In this document: positions 51,513 through 62,062 of the stretch, piece by piece
Position numbering within the stretch: the first letter of the stretch is position 1
Layout: each line of letters begins with the position of its first letter
DNA from: Lasiosphaeria ovina
Lineage: Eukaryota > Ascomycota > Sordariomycetes > Sordariales > Lasiosphaeriaceae
DNA: 64,000 bases
Reading direction: 5' to 3'
Assembly (NCBI GenBank): GCA_033439765.1
Contig: JAULSN010000013.1
Coordinates: 1 to 64,000, forward strand
Program-made: the position numbers and the translations under genes
The notes under the pieces: model-generated
What the model was told of the DNA's origin: nothing
Databases searched by the model: none
The model's input: the letters and a program-made list of their open reading frames with translations, nothing else

Positions 51513-53462
51513 TCATACAAAGACGGTGTGGTAGATGCGCTTCCATGCGGGCATGGCAGCCAAGGTGACGCGCCACGCGTTGATGCTATCCCAGTCGAGC
51601 TCGCGGCGGCCAGTGTCGATGTCGATCTGGTCGGTGCGGAGCCAGCCCTGGCGCTTCCACGCGTATCCGCAGGCCCAGAAGAACAGGACGACGGGGAAGG
51701 CGAGGTACGACTGGAAGAAGCCCTCGGCCGTGTTCACGTCCATGCCGACGGGAGAGACAGCGACGTAGAACTAAAAGAGAAATCAAGGTTAGAAAAACGC
51801 TCGGACGTGGAGGCGATCAGTCACGGGATGAACTAACCTGAGCGACGAGAACCAGGGCAATGAGGAAGAGTCCGAGGTAGCTGCCATAGACACCGCCGAC
51901 AGCCTTGAACGGGATCTCGTCCAGAGTGTGGCCGTGGTACGCCCACGCAGTGCGGAAGCGGATGTGGGCCAAGCAAATGCTGCCCCATGTGAAGAGAGCA
52001 GCAAGACCGGACAAGGCAAGCAGCCACGAGAAGACAGTCGGGCCATCAGCGTCCAGGTTGACGTAGGCAAGGACACCAAAGAGAAGGATGATGCCGACGC
52101 TGAAGAGCGGGCGACCAGACTTGTCGACATAGGTGAAGATCTTGGGCGCGTATCCCTCTTGCGCGAGGGCAGTGAGAGTTCGCGATCCTCCGTAAACAGA
52201 CGACACGCCGATTGACAGGACCGAGACGAGAATGATGAAGTTCATGAAGTGGTCGAAACCCTGGAGATTGGCGTACTTGCCGACCAGCACGAACGGCGAG
52301 GCCTTGACATCGACGTATCCGGAGCCGAGCAGACTCGGGTCGTCATAAGGAACCAGGAGGCCGACAAAGAAGAGGCCAAGAATGTAGAAGCTGCAAGGGG
52401 TCAAATGGTTAGTTTTGTGTTCAGCCGCTGGTAGTGGACCAGATCAGATGCAAAGGTTCCCAATCGCACTCACAGTGTAATACGCCAGAACACCTGCTTG
52501 ATGGCACCGGGGAGAGCCTTGACGGGGTTCGCGGCCTCGGCGGCAGCGAGACCAACAAGCTCGGTTCCGCTGAAAGCAAAAGCGGCAGTGACGAAGACGG
52601 AGCAGAAGCCCTTGAAGCCGTTGGCGAATGCGCCGGGTTCGTACCAGTAACGGGCGCCCCAGTATTCGCCGTACCGGCCGCTCTTGGGACCACCACCGAG
52701 CACGAGCACGAAGGCAATGATCATGAAGATAACGGTCGCTCCGAGCTTGATGACGGCAGACCAAAATTCTTCCTCAGCGTAGCCAAGCGTGCCGAAGACG
52801 TTGATAATGATGATGGCAACGAGGAAAACGGTAATCCAGACGCCTGTGTTGGTGACAAGTCAGCTTGAGATGAGACACCGGATTGGGGGCCAAAAAGGGC
52901 CAAAAATGGGTTACGAACCAACATTGATCTCGTCGTTCCAATATTGCACCGTTATACCGCAGACTGTCAATTCGAGTGGCAGGACGATGGCCCATTGAAA
53001 GACGTAATTCCAGCCCATGGCGAAGCCCCAGGACGGGTCGATGAAGCGGTTAGAGTACGTGTAGAAGCCACCAGAGACGGGATACAGGACGGCCATCTCG
53101 CCGAGGGCGTAGACGACGTTGAACATCATGACACCGATGATGAGGAAATCAATAAAGACGAAGCCGGGGCCGCCGGTGGCGAAGGCGCCACCGGAGCCGA
53201 CGAAGAAACCAGCGCCAATGGAGCCTCCAATGGCGATCATGTGCAGATGGCGCTTCTTCATGCTGCGGTCGAGCTGGACGATGCCCTCGCCGTACGAGCG
53301 CTTCTGGAACGATCGCAAGTTGAGGCCATTGCGGGTCATGAAGTCCTCCTGGGACGTCTCGAGAGAGCCCTGGTTGGTGTGGTCCTCGAAGGCGGGAGGG
53401 ACCTCCTTCTCGGGCGTCAGGGAGCCGACGGCCACCTGGCCCTTCTCTTCCGACGACGACAT
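51513..53462 (-). CDS. Amino-acid permease (YAT/AAP family)
   Basis: Four exons by eye: 53462-52919, 52843-52474, 52390-51838 and 51770-51513, 574 residues, with the start chosen at MSSSEEKG rather than an upstream in-frame Met. The cytoplasmic N-terminus is followed by 'HLHMIAIGGSIGAGFFVGSG' (TM1, the family signature), then further helices to about twelve ('GEMAVLYPVSGGFYTYSNRF', 'FAFSGTELVGLAAAEAANP', 'SVLSIGVSSVYGGSRTL', 'VFSWLLALSGLAALFTWGSI'). The C-terminal 'GWLRTDQIDIDTGRREL' is the conserved tail. Role: proton-coupled uptake of amino acids at the plasma membrane. Confidence 0.93.
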
Positions 53463-56400
53463 GATGGCGACGGGGACGAGGGGAAGGACGGGAGTGAGAG
53501 AAATCAAAAATCAAAAGGGGCTCTCAATGGCCAATGTAGATGGAGTGCCGTGGTGCCCAAGCAATTCTGCTCAAGCTCTCACGGGGGGATTTGGTAGAAA
53601 TCCCTGTGGGAGCGCGTAGGTTGAGGCGGGAGCGAGAAGGAACGCGATTCCAGTTGGGCGGACCGCGTTGGACTTATCTATGCAGAGCCCGGCGCGGGCG
53701 GGCATGGCGTGGTGGCATGGCATGGCATGGCATGGCACGCGGGGCTACTGAGGACGGATCAACAGTGACAAACACGGGATGGAGCCCACAGAAACTGGCT
53801 AGAACACGCATCGAAGGAAACGGGGCCTGGCGAGACACACTGTGGGGCGGCCAATCCGATGGGTGCGCAGAAAGGCAGGCGTTGGGGCCTCTGATAGCTG
53901 GGCGTTGGGCATGCCGATGATGCTTCTCTCCAAGCAGAAGGAGCCAAGCAAGAGGTCCAATAATGCGATACAACTGGACCGGCATGCCAAGGGGGGTATT
54001 CACTGGGGGAAGGGGGGAGGGGGGGAGGGGGGGCTGGTCCGGGTGTGATGAGCTAGCCACCAGTGCAGACCGAGGGGAACAATGACGGACACTGTAGGCC
54101 CGGGGGGGGGGGGGGGGGGGGGCTGCACAAGGGGCAGCTGATTGTGAGGGCAGTCTCCAGAAGGCTCGCCGTGATTTGACCCATATCACAAGCAAGACCA
54201 ATAGCTTGGGCAAACGGAGCGGCGATCAACGCCTACCTAGTTCAGATGGGTTGCATGCGTTTTCCCCAAAGTGTCCATCCCATGCAAGTGCGCATTTTGT
54301 AATCCGGTTCGGATGCGCTACTGTCGGGATAATATATGCGCGCCTGTGATTGGCCAGCTCTGCCCAGGGCTTGCCAGACTCGGAGATTCCATTTGTCAAG
54401 CGAATGGGCGGCCGCGATGGGCTTGCCAGGAAAGAGCCGCCAAGACCCTGACCTCACGATCTTCCCCGCCACCGGCAGCCGTTGAGTGCGATTTGCACGC
54501 ACCACCCCCTCCAACCCTCCAAAAAAGGTATCTTTGTGAGACGGCGGCACTGTGGCGGCCACTCGGTTGGCGGTCCCGCGCCACACCACTGCCTGAAGCT
54601 CCCTAGGTTGGATGTGTCCCTGGCGGCAGGCAAGGAGGCAGATGTGGAGGCTGGGAAGCGGGCCGACTAGAGCTTGGTGTCGAGTTTGGGGCCACGAGAA
54701 AGCTCGGTGGCGAGCACAAGCAAACGCCGTAGATCGAGTCTGGACAGCACCACCTCACCTGTACATGTATATACGGAACATCAGTAGCTTCCCCTAGGGG
54801 AGGTTGTGTGCAGGTGGGACGAACTGAACTGACGGGCCACGCTAGGTGCAGGTGGCATGGGGCCAAGCCGGCGGTATCCCGGAGCGGCTAGCTTGGCTAT
54901 TGCTTGTCTCGAAAGTGGCGTTTGGGATTTTGCGAGAGCCGCGGCCTTATCTGCCAGTCAAGGGCCAAATACCCGAAAAGAAGAGGGCAAAAGGAAAAGA
55001 AACGGCAAACGGGCAGCCAAGGAGGAGCTGCAGGACTGACTTGGACCGCGGCTCGCTATCAACGGGGCCAAGCGCCTAGTCGGTCTTGGAAGTGCTTGTC
55101 AACTGCCCAACACGGCTGGGATGGTGCTCTGTGATGACGGGGGGGGAGGCGTTGCGGGTCCGTCCTTCTTTGAGGGGGCGGAGACTTGGCAAGCCACAAA
55201 ACAGGGTTGGACGGGCTGCACCGACAGCCAGACCCAATGAACATTGGGAGAGCGACCTTATCAGAGTTCGGGGAAGCCGCTGTGGAGCTGGTGGAGCTTC
55301 GCTCCTGCTTTGGTGCTTTCGCCGCAAACTGACCGACGATAAGCTTGGGCCTCGATGCGAAACGCTCGCTGCGCTGCGTGGTTTCCTCGTCGGTCGGGTG
55401 CTTTTGGAGCTTGACCGACGCCAAAAACAAATGCGCCTAACCAGGCAGACTACTGCGTTCACTTACAGAAGGGCATGCCGGCCGCCGAGAAGTGCTGCAT
55501 CCTCACATCCGCGACCTCCGAAACTCTGGGTAACACCTATGTTGGACACTGGACGAAATACGGATTACATCCAAACAGAACCTTGTTCATGGAGCGCCCG
55601 CTGTCTTTGCGGCTACGAATGCCCCAAAGGACAGGGCAAAGTCAAATGCCGCCGAGTGCCCCATGCTCGATCGGTCGGGTGCCGTCCAAGTGCGAGAGTG
55701 GGGGTCAGAACAGTGCTGTGGAGCCCATAGGCAACCGGGGATGCTCCCCACTGATACGGTGACGGGAAGGGAAAGCCACTTGCGTAACTGTCTCTTTGTT
55801 TTTTGCGGCAAATCCCTTGGAATTGGAATACATAGTAAAGCCCATTGTTGTTGTTAGTCAGGTGCATTCAATAATCTGTCAGTAGTGCTGTTTAAAAGAT
55901 GGCCAGCGACTTATTACACTCTAGTGCTCACTGCTCAGTCAATGGAGTTGGCCGAACGAACAGAATTACCTAGGGAGGCAATACAGACCGCTGGCCGTTC
56001 AGTCTCGCGACAAGTGGTCAGTCCGACATTCGATCCAATCGATAGCGTCACTAACCTTGCCGTTTGGGGGGTCGTTTAGATCCAATGCGTGTTTGCGGCG
56101 CGTACGGATCGTGTTTGACAGTTTTAGTGGCTCAGATTGCTAGGTTTTGTGATTAGACATGGAGCTAGATAAGAGACGACAAAGTCGACCGTCGTATAGG
56201 ACCGGACAATGGAAGTGCTGTGAACAAACTGAGTTTGGTCCTCTTGTGTGCGGGGTCAGGTCTGCCAAGAAGGGCAGCAGTCAGCAACATCGCGCCACTC
56301 ACCATCGTCAGCACTGGGACCTGGCCGCCCCGTCCACCCCCAGGACTCCCAGGCAGTCAGCACTGTTTCTCGACCACCACCGCATTGGTCTCAGCTGAAT

Positions 56401-58275
56401 TAACCTGAGGAAGTGGAGGAAGTACTTTGTCTATCACGTGCGGCAGCATGCACTGGCTCGACCTGCGCATTCGAAATATTCCTGGTTGCCTGCCGGTTTC
56501 CCGTTCCTCTAGCGTTGACGGATATTATTCCACTTCCATTCGCGGGCTATGTATGGGCGTACCAACCTCCAGGTGCTGCGGGTGCTCCGCACGAAGCTGT
56601 GCGCTTGCGCGCGCGGCCTGCCCGGTGCATACGCCTCCAGTCGAGCTTTCCCAAAACGGGCGCGATTCAACCCAGAGCACACGACACACGCACCTGCTGC
56701 CTGCAGTCGCCGGCGGTCGAGGCTCGAGCTGTGAGGTGATTCCCAACTCGTTGGCACATGCGTGTGCATGAGCTGGACCCCGTTCCCGTCCTGCCGTAAC
56801 CTACTTGTCGAAGGATTCACCTTCATTTGCGCCTGCCGGACATGGCTTCCCCATTCGCAGTAGCGATGTTAGCGATGCTCCCTTCAGGGCTTCCACGAGC
56901 CGATTGTCAGAATGCAACCGCGGCGGGAATCCCAAACACGAAATATCCTCAGAGTTTCTGCTTTCAATGCTGGGCGCGTGAGAACGGTGGGAAACCGTTA
57001 GGTTGCTACGACAAGTCCACCCAGCCCAGACGGCCAAGGGCCAGAACACGATCTACGCTTGCCATTTGTGGCCTCCGCCTGGGGCCTGTCCACCTTTGCC
57101 CACCTGCCTCTTTCGTCAGTCTTGTCGGTCAACCCCTCGGCTAACGGCGGAACTGGGGACAGCTCTTAGCTCGTCCCCACAAGTTAGAATTGTCGCACTC
57201 TCACCCCAAGTTCGATGCCAAGGCCAGCAGATCGCGATCTTTCCCAAATGACTTACAGTAATCCGAGGCCATAATCTTACAGCATGTCGTCGTGTTCTTA
57301 GTTTTGCGTTTTCGTGATTATTTGCAAGACAACTGTCGACTTTCCGTAGGAGCTGGTCGCTGGCCGATTTTAGCGCCGCGATACACGGAATCCTCACGGG
57401 ACTCGTCCAGATCTGAGTCTCGGACTTTCTGGTCTCGTCCGCGGGGTTTTTCTCCATACTTTCCAACGGGCCGGTTTATTCCCGAATAGGTTGTCCGAAC
57501 ACAACATCGAAAACCTACGAGTCGCGTAATGTGTTTCGTAACACGACGCAAATATAATGGTGGGTTACCCCACGGCGCCGACATGCGTCTCTTCCGCCTT
57601 GCTGTTGGGTTTTCCATGCATGCGACAGAAGGTATTACGTGGGAGAGCTGCGCAGCGCATCCAACACAGGCCTAACACAGCATGTACGCGGCAGGCCGGC
57701 ACGCCGACGAGGCCACCTCAGATGCCGACGGGATTAGGCGGTGGCGGCTCAGCAGAGGCAGCAACGCCAATTTAATTGACACGGGCAGCATATGCCATCT
57801 AGTAACTACCTAATTAGAGGGAAAGCAAATCGATCGCTCGTGCACCCGCTGGCTGTCCCCTATGGCACGTGTGTCGATTCAACCGAATGGGACTCCCCTC
57901 CCTCTTCGTTATTAGCTCCAAGTGCCGACCTGCCTAATTAGTTAGGTACCGGGTTGGTTAAACAAATTGTGAAATGTAAAAGGCTCCAGACTCCCCCTCC
58001 AAACACGGCGGTTTCACCGTTTGCGCTCGCCTTCCATCCCGCTGGAATTTGGTCCTCGTTCGAAGGAACCAACCGATACTTTGCCAAGTGGCCAAGGAAA
58101 AAGTGAAAGGATTAGAGCAAAAATTAAACTGCTTACGCCTCCCACAACCCTCCCCCCTTGAACCCCTGACGCCAACTACACGTATTGAGCTAATAGGGGC
58201 ACGAAGGCTCAGAAACACCTCAAACTCACGAGCCGACGATTGCCGGATACCGATAACAACCACCGACTTGTCTGG
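53463..58275. other. Gene-poor 4.8-kb stretch with G21 homopolymer
   Basis: I find no convincing gene. A run of 21 G lies at 54102-54122 and a 'ggcatggcatggcatggcat' pentamer repeat at 53711-53735. The longest open stretch (55086-55730, plus strand, 214 codons) has basic, Cys/Arg-rich composition with no domain, and overlapping minus-strand stretches have the same quality, so I treat it as chance. A palindromic 'ttaggtacc' lies near 57940. The region probably includes long promoters for the permease and the membrane protein. Confidence 0.45.
54102..54122. repeat. G21 homopolymer
   Basis: Twenty-one consecutive G, in a G-rich neighbourhood (54003-54033 also has long G runs). Such tracts can form quadruplexes and are prone to length error. 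Confidence 0.85.
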
Positions 58276-59624
58276 TCACCGCTGGTCCTTTCCTGCGGGC
58301 AGCTCGGAAATGGCGACGCCGACGCTGTAGTTGGGATCGAACAAGTCGCGGCTGTCTGTATGCCTCGCGTTCCTGGGCCACGACGGCCTCCTGCCCTGCC
58401 CCGGCATCTGCATCACGGCCGCCCCGGCGAACCCGTAACCCGGGGGCGCTCCCCCGCCCGGCGTCTGCGGCGCCTGCTGCTGCTGCTGGTGCATCATCAT
58501 CAGATGCTGATGGTACGCCACGTTGGACGCCATGGTCGGCGTCGTCAACCCGCCGCCGCCGTTGTGGTCGTACGTGTCCGGCGACGGCGACAGCGCCGAG
58601 TCGTCGTGCGGCGGGGGCGGGAAGTACGTCGTCAGCCGCTGTACCGACATGCTCGGCCGCGATCGCGACGACAGTATGCTGCTGTGGTGGCTGGCGCTGC
58701 TGCCGCTGTACGACGCCTTGCGCTTGGCCGCCAAGTTTCCGCTGGTGATGTTGTTGTTCTCGAGTGTCTGGACCTGTCGCCGCAGCCTCCGGTTCTGCGT
58801 GCACTGCCAGCAAGTCGCCGCGATCGCCCCAAGCAGCAGCGACCCCAGCAGCCCGCCCACCAGCACGATGGTGATCAGCCGCATACCCCGCCAGTCGTTG
58901 CCGTTGGAAGAGGAGCAGTTATTGCCGCGTCCGGGCTGGCAGTCGTCGCCGGCGTTGCCGCTGCTGCCGCTTGGCCCAGGAGGGCCGGAGGAGAGTGATG
59001 CCGACCCCGTATTGTCCAGCTGCCGAACCACCGTGCCTAGCCCCCGGCTACCCAGCGTGAAGTTGCGCGAGCAGCATTCCGTCTGGTTGCACACGGCCCC
59101 CAGGTTGTCGAAGCAGCAGCACCACTGCCCGCTTCCGCAGAATAACATTGTGTAAGAAGGTTGGACGGGCACTAGTGCGGTATGGCGCGTGAGCTCTTCG
59201 TTCTCCCTCTCTCTCATCACCAGGCAAACACCGATTGCTCCCCTGAGAAACCCGTTCGGGCCGCTTCCGGCAATTACTCACTAGATATGAACTGGCTGGA
59301 CATGCCACAGAAGGACGGGCACGCGGTGTCGAGCCCCGTGGGATCTGTGCAGCCCTCGGCCCAGAAGGTCTGATTGTCGGTGCGCTGCGTGGCGAAGCAG
59401 AGGCCGCTCGACAGGCACGCCTCCTGTCTGCTGTCGTCGCAGCATGCCGAGTGCGAGCCCGCTCCGCCAGATCCCGTCGCCGATGCGTTGCACGGCACCC
59501 CCGAGCTCTTTTGCCCGTTGACGCTGTAGCACTGCGCTGCTGCGGCGACGAAGACGGAGGATTCGCGCAGAACGAGGACCGACAGCGTCAGGGACACAAG
59601 GTAGGATGGTAAGGGGCGATGCAT
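58276..59624 (-). CDS. Cys-rich single-pass membrane protein (possible cell-wall sensor)
   Basis: Two exons by eye: 59624-59282 and 59210-58276, 425 residues; the acceptor is the best in-frame choice but not certain. A signal peptide (MHRPLPSYLVSLTLSVLVL..) is followed by a Cys-rich ectodomain ('SACCDDSRQEACLSSGLC', 'CPSFCG', 'FCGSGQWCCCF', 'VCNQTECCS'). A Ser/Gly-rich stalk and one membrane helix ('LITIVLVGGLLGSLLLGAIA') come next, then a ~190-residue disordered tail with Ser, Pro, His and Gln runs. The plan resembles fungal wall-stress-sensor proteins (Mid2/WSC group by layout only). No kinase or known intracellular domain is present. An in-frame upstream extension without signal peptide (to about 60023) is less plausible. 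Confidence 0.72.
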
Positions 59625-62062
59625 TTTCTTTTGTGTGTTTTCTCCGTTTTTGTTGTTGTTCTTTGATCCCGGAGCACTCGCTTGCCCTCGCGCAAGCGTT
59701 GCTCGTTGAGCTGAGTGTTCGTGATGTGCGGTGATGCTAGACCAACGGGAAGCGAAAGCAAAAGTGAAAGATGACGAGGTAGGTTCGCGTGAGTCGTCTG
59801 GGAAAATCCCTCTCGGAGCCGATGCTCGCTTGCGTCGCTCTTTCAATGTGCAATGTCGAAAAGAAGAAATGGGATAGGAAGGAGGAAGATCAGATCCGGA
59901 CAAAAGGGGGAGGAAATGGGACCCTACGGTCCTCGACTTGCCGTCTGTGCCTGAGCTTCTCCTTTCCCCGGACTCGAATTTAAAAAAAGATGATGCGTGC
60001 ATGGTCTGCAAGACGCGGTTCAAGCTTTCTTGTTCCTGTTTTGCATTTCTCGGTAGTGGCCATCGCGGCCAGTGAAGCCTCGCGCATCCGCTTCATCGGT
60101 GTCAGGAGGTGGCATTTAGCCTGTCGATCAAGGGGTCGGGCTGTTGCGCGTGCCGGACTTTTGGGGGGCGATGCGCTGCCCGCTGGCCGCCGGCTCCAGG
60201 CTTGGCATCCGATGTGCCTAACTGCCGGGACGAAATAAAATGAGCGACGGCTGTCGCGCCCTAGGGGAGAGACCGACATACATATACCGAGAAAATAATC
60301 CTGTTTGCTACCTGGCAGATCAAACGCTCCCTCGGGTGCGTCGGCTTTGTCCCAGCCAGCGGGCTTGCTGGACTATTGGCATGCGGCAATGAACTCATCG
60401 TGCTGAACGTCCCCAGATAAGAGACGTGCTGAAAGAGAGAATTGACACGTAGGAAGAAAACAGACAAAGCGCTAGTTACGGTGTCGTTCAATCAATCTCG
60501 TCGCTTGTGGGGGGGGGGGGAGGGAGAAATGTGATAAGATAACCTTTGAAAGAGGGCCACATTATCGGGCGAAATTTGAGGGATTAATTGTTGATATCTT
60601 AAGGGAGGTTGGCTTTTGCGACACTGGGGCGATGTCGCATCCAGCCGACGAAGCGCCTTGATGCCAGGCCGCCGACATTGTCGCCAGCGATGAAGAGGGA
60701 TGTCAATGGTCCCAAAGCAGTGGAAAGACTTATTGCAGACGAGCCGCTTGTGAAGCAAAAATGACTCAACGCAGATACCAACTATAAAAGTGCGAGAAAA
60801 GGCCCAAAGAAAGGTCCGCGATCCAGCTGAGACAAAAGAACTCGATGGAATTAATCAAGAGGAGTATCGATGTTTCCAAACAAGCAATTATCAGAATTTG
60901 GGAGAAGCGTATCGGTTGTCGTATTGCGGTCTGAAATCCAACAAGCTCTGAGCCTCTTGGTTTGGAAGAGCATCCAGAAGCTAAGCCCTAATCTAGTAAC
61001 AAAAGACGAGCCTCTTGGCTACGCCGTACGGGACGGGAATGGCGAAGTTGTGGTTGGACTTGAATTGGCCAATGGCGGTGGCTGGTTAGTCCAAGCTGAC
61101 GCCGAGGCGATGCGAATGCCGAACGAGGTTCCGTATGACGATGCCGCGTGCGCCGCAAAGTCTCTGTCGCAGATGGGGCCGATCGATGTCTGGCCCCGTC
61201 TCAAGTCACGAACCAACCGGCTGTCCGAGTTGACAACTTCAACAGCCTTCCATCTTATTCCGCACTGCCTTGTTTTCCCAATTGTCCTGCCCGGCTGCCA
61301 TGGCCGGCTACAGGAAGGGGGGGGGTAGGGTGGCAAGCCCAGAAGCCTTGTCTCCGTCATATTTGGGGACGTGGTTGTTGCGAAGAGGATTCGGTTCTCA
61401 GTCCGTTCAGTTTTTATCTTTGGGATTACACAGAGTGGCGATGATAGAGTGAAAGATGGAATGAAAATTCTGATTGCCAGCGACTCAGACTCTATACCGG
61501 GGCCGCAACCCATGAGAAGGGGGTGGCATGGGGGCATCGAAACCCGGGCGGTCTGGCGGATATGAAAGCGTGATTCCAAGTGAGCTGGATGCAGTTGGAC
61601 AAAAGACGACGAAGCTGAAAGCTGAAGAAAGCGACCGAATATCAATCTGCATGTCTCAGAAGAGTGGCAGATATCTCGTAGCTGATTGGACAGTTGCACA
61701 CGATTTCCGATGGGCGAAAACAGCGCGATAATGCAGCTGGGTTAGATCGCGTGCAACGCTATTCTCGTTGACGCGTGACGACTATTTGGGTTGTGCAATG
61801 AAAATCATTTCAGAAACGGGGTTATCTGGCAGGCTGAAAGTGGTGTGCACGAGCAATGCTTACAAAATTGCGTAAGTTATTCTGCTCGCGCTGTGTTGGG
61901 TGGGTGAGGAGCAATCGCAATGGCGGTTTTGGTTGCCCACAGTCTTTGGAGGCGGCGAATTGTCGTCTACGAACATATAATGAGGGATAATCGACCACTC
62001 GGCCTCGCAGGCTTATTCAGGACATTTCATCTCCCAGTTTTGTCTACCACGCGATTCGAAAC
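59625..62062. other. Intergenic, 2.4 kb, promoter region of the terpene synthase
   Basis: No supported gene. Open stretches at 60870-61328 (plus) and 61019-61699 (minus) overlap and lack family features. A run of G lies at 60509-60520. Confidence 0.45.

Noticed and set aside
55086..55730. 214-codon open stretch, possible gene
   Set aside because: Basic, low-information composition with no domain, equal-quality open frames on the other strand, and no promoter or splice features.
60870..61699. Possible genes of 152 and 226 codons upstream of the terpene synthase
   Set aside because: They overlap each other on opposite strands and neither shows a recognisable motif, signal or splice pattern.
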